NCBI RefSeq assembly: GCF_002795845.1
Contig: NZ_CP011797.1
Coordinates: forward strand, 2,828,001-2,892,000
Direction: 5' to 3'
From: Reinekea forsetii
Lineage (GTDB): Bacteria > Pseudomonadota > Gammaproteobacteria > Pseudomonadales > Natronospirillaceae
DNA length: 64,000 nt
Shown one piece after another: positions 8,339 through 15,803 of the stretch. The position numbers and the translations under genes are program-made. The notes beneath the pieces were generated by a model that saw only the letters and a list, made by a program, of their open reading frames with translations, did not search any database and had not been told where the DNA came from. How positions within the stretch are numbered: the stretch's first letter is position 1; each line of letters starts with the position of its first letter.

Positions 8339-9181
8339 ATGCAAGTGGTAAACAATTTAATCGATTTGCGCACAGCGTTGCGGGACATTAGAGCTCTGGG
8401 TAAGACAATTGCCTTTGTGCCGACCATGGGTAACCTACACGAAGGCCATCTGACCCTCATACAGACAGCCCGTCAACAGGCTGACTTTGTCGTCGCCTCG
8501 ATCTTTATCAACCCGACCCAGTTCGGCGAAAACGAAGACCTGTCGGGCTATCCCAGAACTCTAGAAGCCGACCAAAAGCATTTGATCGCCGACGGCTGTG
8601 GCCTGCTTTACTTGCCCAATAACGCGATCATGTACCCGGAGCCGGACTTGACCCGGGTTGAGGTGAGTAAGATTACTACGCTGCATTGCGGCTCGAGCCG
8701 ACCGGATCACTTTGTCGGCGTCGCCACGGTGGTGCTGAAGCTGTTCAACCAGGTGCAGCCCGATGTCGCAGTGTTCGGCCTGAAGGACTATCAGCAATTG
8801 ACGGTTATCCGAACTATGGTCGACAACCTGTTTTTGCCGATCAAGATAGTCGGCGTCGATACCGGTCGCGCAGAAGATGGCCTGGCCCATAGCTCGCGCA
8901 ATAACTATCTGACGGCGGCTGAGCGGGAAATGGCGCCAACTCTGTATAAAATCTTGCAAGCTACCGCAAAAGAAATAAAATCGGGCCAGCGCAACTATGA
9001 ACGCTTAACTCGCCTGGCCAAGGAGTCCCTGCACGCGGCGGGCTTCACACCGGATTATTTTAACATCAGTCGGCAACTTGATCTGGAACCCGCTCAGACC
9101 CAGGACACCCAAGTGGTTATTCTGGCCGCAGCCTATCTTGGTAAGGCACGACTGATCGACAACATCACGTTTGAGCTTTAG
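8339..9181 (+). CDS. panC: Pantothenate synthetase (pantoate--beta-alanine ligase)
   Basis: Last pantothenate step: joins pantoate and beta-alanine with ATP via a pantoyl-adenylate. It belongs to the HIGH nucleotidyltransferase class; the motif appears in '[16 protein letters not shown]'. Other hallmarks are '[15 protein letters not shown]', '[12 protein letters not shown]' and '[12 protein letters not shown]' (KMSKS-like loop region). The length of 280 residues is standard. Co-transcription with panB is indicated by the 5-bp gap, and panD, which makes the beta-alanine, follows. Confidence 0.95.
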   Translation: MQVVNNLIDLRTALRDIRALGKTIAFVPTMGNLHEGHLTLIQTARQQADFVVASIFINPTQFGENEDLSGYPRTLEADQKHLIADGCGLLYLPNNAIMYPEPDLTRVEVSKITTLHCGSSRPDHFVGVATVVLKLFNQVQPDVAVFGLKDYQQLTVIRTMVDNLFLPIKIVGVDTGRAEDGLAHSSRNNYLTAAEREMAPTLYKILQATAKEIKSGQRNYERLTRLAKESLHAAGFTPDYFNISRQLDLEPAQTQDTQVVILAAAYLGKARLIDNITFEL

Positions 9182-9328
9182 ATCGACAAGGGCCGACCAC
9201 ACAATGGCTTGACCCACGCAGGAGGTTGGACAGACGTCCACCTTACTTAGACGACATTATGGCGAGTATCAGAGGTCAACAGCCGCCCAACAGCGGTCAA
9301 GACGCTCATGGCACGAGAGGACGTAGGT

Positions 9329-9712
9329 ATGGATCGAATCATGTTAAAGGCCAAGCTCCATCAGGCGCGCGTCACCCATGCGGTAACCGATTACGAAGGC
9401 TCCTGCGCGATCAGCGGAGACCTGCTGGATCTGGGCGGGATATTGGAATACGAGCAGATTCAAATTTATAACGTGAGCAATGGCGAACGCTTTACCACCT
9501 ATGCGATACGCGCCGAGGATCACGAGGGCATTATTTCGGTCAACGGTGCCGCGGCGCTTAAGGTCAGTGTCGGTGATCAAGTGATTATTTGCGCATACGC
9601 CGCCTATAACAGCAGCGAGCTGGACGACTATCAACCGACTATGGTCTATATGAAGTCGGACAACAGCGTCAGCCACACAGCCAATGCCATCCCGGTACAG
9701 ATGGCCGACTAA
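9329..9712 (+). CDS. panD: Aspartate 1-decarboxylase proenzyme
   Basis: Pyruvoyl enzyme making beta-alanine from aspartate for PanC. The self-cleavage site lies in 'YEGSCAIS'. With the ATG at 9329 the cleaved bond is Gly24-Ser25, the position known in E. coli PanD, and length is 127 residues. GAGAGGA seven bases upstream supports this start over the ATG at 9308. The catalytic context '[13 protein letters not shown]' and '[18 protein letters not shown]' is also conserved. The 147-bp gap from panC shows no separate gene. Confidence 0.95.
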   Translation: MDRIMLKAKLHQARVTHAVTDYEGSCAISGDLLDLGGILEYEQIQIYNVSNGERFTTYAIRAEDHEGIISVNGAAALKVSVGDQVIICAYAAYNSSELDDYQPTMVYMKSDNSVSHTANAIPVQMAD

Positions 9713-9763
9713 CCTGCCGGCGCGGCGGACAAACGGTGCAAGCGCTCCCTAGCCGTACCGATG

Positions 9764-9789
9764 TAGGCCGGGTCATCCACCCTGGCCTA
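9764..9789 (+). terminator. Hairpin after panD
   Basis: TAGGCC (9764-9769) pairs with GGCCTA (9784-9789), extended by GGG/CCC with one bulged T. A smaller stem AACCT/AGGTT lies at 9803-9815. No T-run follows. It probably ends or stabilises the pan transcript; the rest of the 234-bp gap to pgi shows only the pgi ribosome site. Confidence 0.4.
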
Positions 9790-9946
9790 TAGACCTTCCT
9801 ATAACCTGATAGGTTGCCCCTAATCTAGATTTTGCCCCCTTTTTGTCTGATCAATGTCAAAAACACTCGATTAATGGGTGGCCTTCCCCATCGTTTTGTA
9901 ATTAAATTACCGATTGAAAAAATTTATCGCCTCAGGAACCTTAATC

Positions 9947-11593
9947 ATGTCTCAAAATCCGACTCAGTTGCCCGCCTGGTTGGCCTTGGCCGAACACCAG
10001 AAAACCATTGCCAACACCCACATGCGCGACCTGTTCCGGGCCGACGCTGAGCGCTATGATAAATTCAATAGCAGCGCCGCCGGCATTTCTCTCGATTACT
10101 CGAAAAACCGCATCACCGGCGAAACGGTCGAAAAGCTACTTAATTTAGCAGACGCCATGCAGCTGCCCAAGGCCATAGGTGAGATGTTTAACGGCCAGGT
10201 CATCAATAAGACCGAAAACCGTCCGGCCCTGCACATTGCATTGCGCAACCGCAGCAATCGGGAAATCCGCGTCGAAGGCGAAAACATTACCGACGCCGTC
10301 AACGCCTCGCTGGCCAAGATGAAAGACTTTACCGCCCGGGTTCACAGCGGCGAGTTCGCCGGCTTTACCGGCAAGAAGCTGCGTACCATTGTTAACATTG
10401 GCATCGGCGGTTCGTTTCTCGGCCCTAAGGTCGTCTCCGACGCGCTCAAACCCTATTGGAATGACGGCTACCAGTTGGCATACATCGCCAATGTCGATGG
10501 CACCGACTTCGCCGAGACCATCAAGGGCCTCGACGTCGAGACCACCCTCTTTATCGTTGCCTCCAAATCGTTCAGCACGCTGGAAACCTTGAAAAACGCC
10601 CAGGCTGCGCGCGCCTGGTTTTTGGCTCAGGGCGGCCGTGCCGACCAGGTTAAGCACCATTTTGTCGCGGTCTCGACCAATGTCCCGGCGGCCACCGCCT
10701 TTGGCATCGAAGAAGCCAATATGTTCCCGATGTGGGACTGGGTGGGTGGGCGGTATTCGCTCTGGTCCGCCATTGGCCTGGCGCAAATGATCGTGCTCGG
10801 CGCGCAGACCTTCGAAGCCCTGCTCCAGGGCGCGCACGATATGGACGAGCATTTCCGCACCGCACCCATGGCACAAAACCTGCCAGTGATCTTGGGCATG
10901 CTCGGCGTTTGGTATCAAAACTTCTTCGGTGCCGAGTCCCATGCGGTCTTAAGCTACGATGAATATCTGCAAGATTTGCCCAATCACCTGCAGCAGGTCG
11001 ACATGGAGTCCAATGGCAAATGCGTTACTCGGGAAGGCGAGCCGGTGACCTACCAAACCGGATCGGTGATCTGGGGCGGTACCGGCACCAACGGACAGCA
11101 TGCCTATCACCAGTTGATCCATCAGGGCACGCGCCTGATTCCGGCCGACTATATTATGCCGATGACCTCGCACAACAAGCTGGCCGACCACCATGAGTGG
11201 TTATTTGCCAATTATCTGGGTCAACAGCAGGCCATGCTCGAAGGCAAGACCGAAGCTGAGGTCCTGGCCGAGTTGCTGGCCAAAGGCATGGACGCCGAAC
11301 GGGCCGCTTGGTTAGCACCGCACAAGGTGATACCGGGCAACCGGCCGTGCAACAGCATCACCTTCGACCTGGGTACGCCCGAAGTGATCGGTGCCCTGAT
11401 TGCCCTCTATGAGCATAAGATTTTTGTTCAGGGCGTTATTTGGGATATCAACAGCTTCGATCAATGGGGTGTTGAACTGGGCAAGATCCTCGGCGAGTCG
11501 GTCTTTAGCGCCATCGAGACCGGTAAGACCGACGGCCTGGACAGCTCAACCGCCAGTTTAATTGCCGCCTTTCGCGCTAAAAATCAAGCCTAA
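9947..11593 (+). CDS. pgi: Glucose-6-phosphate isomerase
   Basis: Interconverts glucose-6-P and fructose-6-P. Signatures include 'NIGIGGSFLGPKVVSDAL', 'FIVASKSFSTLETL', 'WVGGRYSLWSAIGLAQ', 'GTNGQHAYHQLIHQG' (catalytic His region) and the C-terminal 'SFDQWGVELGK'. The ATG at 9947 is preceded by CAGGAA at eight bases and gives 548 residues, the E. coli length; an upstream in-frame start at 9914 lacks such support. A strong hairpin follows. Keeping pgi behind panBCD matches the Pseudomonas order. Confidence 0.96.
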   Translation: MSQNPTQLPAWLALAEHQKTIANTHMRDLFRADAERYDKFNSSAAGISLDYSKNRITGETVEKLLNLADAMQLPKAIGEMFNGQVINKTENRPALHIALRNRSNREIRVEGENITDAVNASLAKMKDFTARVHSGEFAGFTGKKLRTIVNIGIGGSFLGPKVVSDALKPYWNDGYQLAYIANVDGTDFAETIKGLDVETTLFIVASKSFSTLETLKNAQAARAWFLAQGGRADQVKHHFVAVSTNVPAATAFGIEEANMFPMWDWVGGRYSLWSAIGLAQMIVLGAQTFEALLQGAHDMDEHFRTAPMAQNLPVILGMLGVWYQNFFGAESHAVLSYDEYLQDLPNHLQQVDMESNGKCVTREGEPVTYQTGSVIWGGTGTNGQHAYHQLIHQGTRLIPADYIMPMTSHNKLADHHEWLFANYLGQQQAMLEGKTEAEVLAELLAKGMDAERAAWLAPHKVIPGNRPCNSITFDLGTPEVIGALIALYEHKIFVQGVIWDINSFDQWGVELGKILGESVFSAIETGKTDGLDSSTASLIAAFRAKNQA

Positions 11594-11599
11594 AAAGAT

Positions 11600-11631
11600 C
11601 CAACGACCGGCCGTCCCAGGCCGGTCGTTGG
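11600..11631 (+). terminator. Hairpin after pgi
   Basis: A perfect 13-bp stem (11600-11612 with 11619-11631) with a 6-base loop starts seven bases after the pgi stop. It is GC-rich without a T-run. It isolates pgi from the msh pilin genes. Confidence 0.65.
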
Positions 11632-11765
11632 GCCCCTTGCACCGCTTAGGCCAGTGCATCCTGAGCATTTTTTATTCCCACAAAGCCCTCATCCCCGACA
11701 CCCCTTGGCGCACCCGAACGACCAAGTCGGTGCACGTCGACAGTATCTTTCTCACCCAGCGAACA

Positions 11766-11839
11766 ATTCAACCGCTAAAATATTTTTAAAATTCCACCAC
11801 CCTTTTTGGCAAAAGCCTCCCCTAACCATTCAACCGCTA
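11766..11839 (+). repeat. Pair of 12-bp direct repeats upstream of mshB
   Basis: ATTCAACCGCTA occurs at 11766-11777 and again at 11828-11839, 62 bp apart, in the AT-rich leader before the first pilin gene. The second copy runs into TATACT (11838-11843), a possible -10, though no good -35 is visible. A regulator site is possible but unproven. The rest of the 291-bp gap holds only the pgi hairpin. Confidence 0.4.
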
Positions 11840-11884
11840 TACTGAAGGCATGACAGTACAACAACCTTATAGGACAGTGCTCAG

Positions 11885-12409
11885 ATGACCGTAAAAAAAG
11901 GTTTTACCCTGATTGAGTTGGTAATAGTGATTGTGATTATTTCAATACTATCAGCCATCGCCTTGCCTAGATTTTTGAATTTAGATATCAAAGCCAAAGA
12001 AGCGGTACTTAGGAGCGCGCTCAGCTCGATGAAGTCCGCCGCGCGTATTGGCAATGCCTTCGCCCGCTCCGACAGCGTTACCGCCGCGGGCAATATTCTC
12101 ATCAACAATCACGAAATACTGATGGTCAACGACTACCCAGCGGGCCGAGCCAATGATGTCTCGGCGAGCGGCCCGGGAACCTTTGGTGGCCTATTAACAT
12201 TGATGGAAGTGGATACCGAAATAGGCATCACTTACAGCGACACCGCGCAGCTGCGCAGCGCCCTGCAAGCTCAGACCGCGGTGATGATCTTTTACATCGA
12301 CAGCCAGTGTATCGCCTATCAGCCCCCTCAGATTAGCGGCGGCGACCCCCTCTTTTCAATCGGTGTGGGCACCTACAGCCCAGGTGCCGTTCCGGCCTGC
12401 AATCCCTGA
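11885..12409 (+). CDS. mshB: MSHA-type prepilin (MshB position)
   Basis: Type IV prepilin with a 6-residue leader cut at 'KKG/FTLIELVIVIVIISI', followed by the hydrophobic assembly helix and 'ALPRFLNLDIKAKEA', typical of MSHA pilins. The globular part (to residue 174) ends with a Cys pair (near 'IDSQCIAYQPP' and 'AVPACNP'), as in pilin D-loops. It is first in an mshB-A-C-D-O-P-Q order like that of Vibrio and Shewanella. It could equally be called a second MshA. It is exported to the inner membrane, processed by a PilD-type peptidase and polymerised or used as a minor subunit. No msh assembly genes are adjacent. Confidence 0.75.
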   Translation: MTVKKGFTLIELVIVIVIISILSAIALPRFLNLDIKAKEAVLRSALSSMKSAARIGNAFARSDSVTAAGNILINNHEILMVNDYPAGRANDVSASGPGTFGGLLTLMEVDTEIGITYSDTAQLRSALQAQTAVMIFYIDSQCIAYQPPQISGGDPLFSIGVGTYSPGAVPACNP

Positions 12410-12596
12410 GTCGTAAGTTCTGAGCTATGACCTCTGAGTCTAAGAGTTGGATCTAATCGGCACGACAAGATAGGCAAATCCGAGGTCGAGCTTAACGCCG
12501 AAAAATAAGCTGATGGACTTTTAAGAGTTAAGTTTTACAAATACTGAATAGCATCTAAGCTTATTTATAACCTCAATGTCCCGACAGGAAGTAACC

Positions 12597-13175
12597 ATGA
12601 ATGTGAATGTGAATGTGAATGTGAACACGAACAAGCAAGTTGGTTTTACCCTCATAGAATTGATCATGGTGATCGTCATACTCGGGATCCTCTCGGCCTT
12701 TGCCTTGCCTCGCTTTGCGGATTTGAGTGGCAACGCGGAGATAGCAGCGATGGAAGGGGCCTATGCATCGGCTAAGTCGACCTCGGCGATTGTGCATGCC
12801 TCGGCTTTGGCTAATGGTGCGACAGCCGCGACGGGTAATATAATAATGGAAGGAGCGAATTTTGCGACAGTGAATGGTTATCCGGATGCGGGCGGCATTT
12901 TGGGAGCTACCGGTGTAGACGCTGCCAATGGGTTTGGCATTTCGGAAGCGGCAAATCTGAGTGATTACATATTAATTTATGACACAACAGGGGCCTTCAA
13001 TACAGCTAGTTCCGCAGCTAGCAAGGTTGCTGCTACCAGCGTGTTGATAACCGTCGATCAAGGTGTGGCTGACAGCCCATGTTTCACTTACACCCAAGCC
13101 GGGACTAACGCAGCACCAACATTTTCAAACATTGGAACACTGGATATAACTGCTGCTCCAGTTTTGACCTGTTAA
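12597..13175 (+). CDS. mshA: MSHA major pilin MshA
   Basis: Type IV prepilin with a 16-residue leader cut at 'KQVG/FTLIELIMVIVILGI'. The sequence 'GILSAFALPRFADLSGNAEI' and the central 'AIVHASALANGATAATGNI' and 'MEGANFATVNGYPDA' stretches are characteristic of MshA. A Cys pair closes the D-region ('DSPCFTY' and the terminal 'LTC'). AGGAAG five bases before the ATG at 12597 decides the start; an in-frame start at 12576 lacks this support. The leader contains four tandem copies of a hexanucleotide encoding Asn-Val. A terminator hairpin directly follows, as expected for a highly expressed major subunit. Base composition is more AT-rich than in flanking housekeeping genes. Confidence 0.85.
   Translation: MNVNVNVNVNTNKQVGFTLIELIMVIVILGILSAFALPRFADLSGNAEIAAMEGAYASAKSTSAIVHASALANGATAATGNIIMEGANFATVNGYPDAGGILGATGVDAANGFGISEAANLSDYILIYDTTGAFNTASSAASKVAATSVLITVDQGVADSPCFTYTQAGTNAAPTFSNIGTLDITAAPVLTC
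12600..12623 (+). repeat. Hexanucleotide repeat (AATGTG)x4 in the mshA leader
   Basis: Four perfect copies of AATGTG directly follow the ATG and encode (Asn-Val)x4, continuing as a degenerate copy (AACACG, Asn-Thr). Because the unit is six bases, copy-number change keeps the frame and only alters leader-peptide length. Confidence 0.9.
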
Positions 13176-13190
13176 TAGTCAACCGGAAGG

Positions 13191-13212
13191 AGAGGTGTCA
13201 CGCACCTCTTTT
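13191..13212 (+). terminator. Terminator between mshA and mshC
   Basis: AGAGGTG (13191-13197) pairs with CACCTCT (13203-13209) over a 5-base loop, followed by TTT. Placed 16 bases after the mshA stop and just before mshC, it fits a partial terminator that keeps minor-pilin transcription below that of the major pilin. Confidence 0.65.
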
Positions 13213-13219
13213 GATCTAA

Positions 13220-13756
13220 ATGAAAACTAAAGCCGGTTTCACCCTAGTCGAGCTCGTTATCGTAATACTGCTACTGGGTATCGTCTCGACTATTGTTTTA
13301 CCGCGCTTTTTCTCCGCAGACGCCTTCACCGATTCCTTTCAACGTTCTGAATTCGACAGTGCCCTTAGCTGGGTCCGCAATCGTACTGTTACCGCCCAAT
13401 GCAGCCATGAAATTCGGCTGACGACAACCGGTTGGCGCGCCTTGCGCGATGTCAATTGCACCACAACGGATGTGGAATCCGCCTGCATTGCTGAATCGGA
13501 AACCTTGGATCTTTCGGTGGCGGTCAGCGATGGCGCTGGCACTCTTCTCACCGGTTCCGCGCCGTCGGTTGCCAGCGGCACGCAACGGTTGATCTTCACG
13601 GCAACGGGCCAACTCTTTAACAATACCAGCCCGCCCACAACGGCCGGCTGCACGGCCATGCCAACGGTGCCGGTAACAAATGGCACAACCATAACGCTGA
13701 GCCCAACTGGCAGCATAAGCCTAGATGGAGACACCGCCTATGTCGCGCTCCAATAG
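13220..13756 (+). CDS. mshC: MSHA minor prepilin MshC
   Basis: Minor type IV prepilin cut at 'KTKAG/FTLVELVIVILLLGI'. The sequence 'STIVLPRFFSADAFTDSFQR', followed by 'SALSWVRNRTVTAQCSHEI', resembles MshC proteins, which are predicted tip or priming subunits of the MSHA pilus. The protein has 178 residues with several cysteines in the globular part. The start has little ribosome-site support and lies within the tail of the terminator hairpin. The mshD start is within its 3' end, so the genes are coupled. Confidence 0.72.
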   Translation: MKTKAGFTLVELVIVILLLGIVSTIVLPRFFSADAFTDSFQRSEFDSALSWVRNRTVTAQCSHEIRLTTTGWRALRDVNCTTTDVESACIAESETLDLSVAVSDGAGTLLTGSAPSVASGTQRLIFTATGQLFNNTSPPTTAGCTAMPTVPVTNGTTITLSPTGSISLDGDTAYVALQ

Positions 13757-14384
13757 TCGCGCCGATCTGCGCGATGAGTCTTTTGTGGACCGACCTTGGG
13801 GCTGCTATTCCGGTTCAGGTTACCGGGCTGCGAATGGCCGGCAAGAGGGTGTCACGCTGGTTGAGCTGATTATTGCCATGGTGATTATTTCCATTGCCGC
13901 CGTGGCCCTGCTGCAAGGGCTGGGTTTGCAGAGCCAGCGCAATGTCGACCCGATGATCCAAAGCCAAGCCCAGCGTTTGGCCAGCCAATATCTGCACGAG
14001 GTCAGCAGCAAGCCGTTCTTTGATCCCGGTGCCGACCCTCGTCTGAACCCGGCGCTAACCTTGGCGGCTGTTGTAACCAGTATCAGCGACCAAAGTTCGA
14101 TCGGTTCGGCCAATCGATTAACCTGGGACAACCTCTATGAATACCAAGGCTATGACGACAGCATCAAAGATCTCGTCGGAAGCGCAATCGCTACGCTCGC
14201 CGGCTATCGGGTTGCCATAACGGTCAGTATCGCGCCTGGGCTAGCCTTGCATAATATGGCTAATAGCACAGACCCTACCTGCCCAGCTAAGATCGCACTG
14301 ATCACAGTAACCGTGACCGATGCGCGCAATCAAACCACCACCTTAAGTGGCTATCGCACCAGTTATTGGGCTGCGGGGTGTTAG
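13740..14384 (+). CDS. mshD: MSHA minor prepilin MshD-like
   Basis: Minor prepilin-like protein with the type IV motif 'QEG/VTLVELIIAMVIISI', in which the first mature residue is Val instead of Phe. The downstream pattern 'AAVALLQGLGLQSQRNVDP' and 'AQRLASQYLHEVSSKPFFDP' is MshD/PilV-like. GGAG at 13727 points to the ATG at 13740, giving an unusually long 37-residue leader; a GTG at 13785 would give about 22 residues and an ATG at 13725 is also in frame. It overlaps the mshC end and is directly followed by mshO. Role: initiation or minor subunit (inferred). Confidence 0.65.
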   Translation: MSRSNSRADLRDESFVDRPWGCYSGSGYRAANGRQEGVTLVELIIAMVIISIAAVALLQGLGLQSQRNVDPMIQSQAQRLASQYLHEVSSKPFFDPGADPRLNPALTLAAVVTSISDQSSIGSANRLTWDNLYEYQGYDDSIKDLVGSAIATLAGYRVAITVSIAPGLALHNMANSTDPTCPAKIALITVTVTDARNQTTTLSGYRTSYWAAGC

Positions 14385-15248
14385 ATGCGAGCACCTAGAG
14401 TACAGGGCTTTACCCTGACCGAGTTGATTATTGTGATCGTCTTGATGGGTATACTGGCCACCGTAGTGACGCCCTTGATTGCCAATAAATTCAGCGCGGT
14501 GCATCAGTCGACCCGACGCGCCCACTGGGTACAGCAGGCCGAATATGCCCTGTTTACGTTACGTCAGGACCTGGCCAACAGTGTCCCAAATTCGGTTTTT
14601 GTTGATGCCAGTGGTGAGCAGGTCGAGTTTTTGGGTGCATCACCGGATGATGAGCTTTTTGCCGCGCGTTATCGGGACAAAACGAACACAAGCATTAGCG
14701 ATCGGTTACAGCCCAATAACGACGATATTTTCGATATCTTTGGTGACTTCTCTGAGCGGCCACCCTACGTCAGTATCGGCACCCTTAATGCTACAGACAT
14801 GCGCATCGACTGGGGCAATCTTCTAGGGGCTGGCACTACCGGCACCTTGGCTTCTATTGCTGTGATGGAACCTGTACTGGACGCTGGAGTCCCCATTTCC
14901 CCGCCAGAAACCCGTATTACATTGCCGGCAAGCCAAAAATTCGGCGCCGGCTCACCCTACAAAAGGGCCTATTTCACCAATGGTCCCATCGCATACGACT
15001 GCAACACGGCAGTCCAGCAGCTCTATCGCGTCAAGGCATATGATGTCCTGGACCCCGCACTGAATTTTGTCACGCGCACCGCTCTTGGGAATCGAGCCCG
15101 GGTGATCGACAGTCTGGTTGCGTGCAATTTCGAGCTTGTTGGTGGCGGGACCTATCTGCCTCCGGCCTTGCGCGTCAGCCTAGAGATTGGGGACGCCAGT
15201 GGCACCATACAGTTGATCGATACTATCCTATTAAGTAATGGCTCATGA
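14385..15248 (+). CDS. mshO: MSHA minor prepilin MshO-like
   Basis: Minor prepilin with an 8-residue leader cut at 'RVQG/FTLTELIIVIVLMGI'. The sequence continues 'ATVVTPLIANKFSAVHQSTRR', typical of the large PilW/MshO-type minor pilins, and the length (287 residues) fits. The ATG follows the mshD stop without a gap, and mshP overlaps its stop as ATGA, so D, O and P form one translational unit. Confidence 0.7.
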   Translation: MRAPRVQGFTLTELIIVIVLMGILATVVTPLIANKFSAVHQSTRRAHWVQQAEYALFTLRQDLANSVPNSVFVDASGEQVEFLGASPDDELFAARYRDKTNTSISDRLQPNNDDIFDIFGDFSERPPYVSIGTLNATDMRIDWGNLLGAGTTGTLASIAVMEPVLDAGVPISPPETRITLPASQKFGAGSPYKRAYFTNGPIAYDCNTAVQQLYRVKAYDVLDPALNFVTRTALGNRARVIDSLVACNFELVGGGTYLPPALRVSLEIGDASGTIQLIDTILLSNGS

Positions 15249-15658
15249 ACAGAACAGCGGAGCGAGGCGTCGCCCTGATTGCGGCAATTTTTTTGGTGGT
15301 CATCATCGGTGCCGGTGTGGTCCTGTTATCCATACTCAGCGTCCGCAACAGCCAACAGACCACACAAAATTTATTGCAGATTCGCGCCCAACTCAGTGTC
15401 GAAGCGGCTTTGGAATATGGTGTGCAATCGTTGGTACAAGCTGATAATTGTAACACCTATGATCCAAGCAACGATGTTGTTCTGGTCATTGACGCTTATC
15501 CGAATTTCGTTATCAAACTGAGCTGTGTGCAGAATAACTATGTTGGTCCACCCTCCCAAATCGTGAGCATCATGACCTTGAACGCGACCGCGGAATGGGG
15601 CAGCCCTGACGATGCCGACTATGTCTGGGCTGAGTCTGAGGCCACCATAGAGCTCTGA
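15245..15658 (+). CDS. mshP: MSHA biogenesis protein MshP-like
   Basis: Small PilX-type protein of 137 residues. The N-terminus 'RGVALIAAIFLVVIIGAGVV' is a single membrane helix with a Glu-less pseudopilin pattern, as in MshP. The start overlaps the mshO stop (ATGA). The C-terminal half is short, with two cysteines ('QADNCNTYDPSN', 'IKLSCVQNN'). By position it belongs to the minor pilin tip complex. A 145-bp AT-rich gap without a gene separates it from mshQ. Confidence 0.65.
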   Translation: MNRTAERGVALIAAIFLVVIIGAGVVLLSILSVRNSQQTTQNLLQIRAQLSVEAALEYGVQSLVQADNCNTYDPSNDVVLVIDAYPNFVIKLSCVQNNYVGPPSQIVSIMTLNATAEWGSPDDADYVWAESEATIEL

Positions 15659-15803
15659 ACAATTTTTTGCACGTCTCCGATAGCATAAAAGAGCACGGCG
15701 GCCTGCGCTTCATGAACTGGCCATGCACTCGAAAATGGTGTTTATTTTATATTACAAACGCATTGCCGATACTTTTAATAAATTTAACAATTAATTAGAG
15801 CCT

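Noticed and set aside
10145-10942. Minus-strand open frame of 265 codons inside pgi
   Set aside because: Antisense shadow of pgi; pgi has all its signatures and a good ribosome site, the shadow has none.
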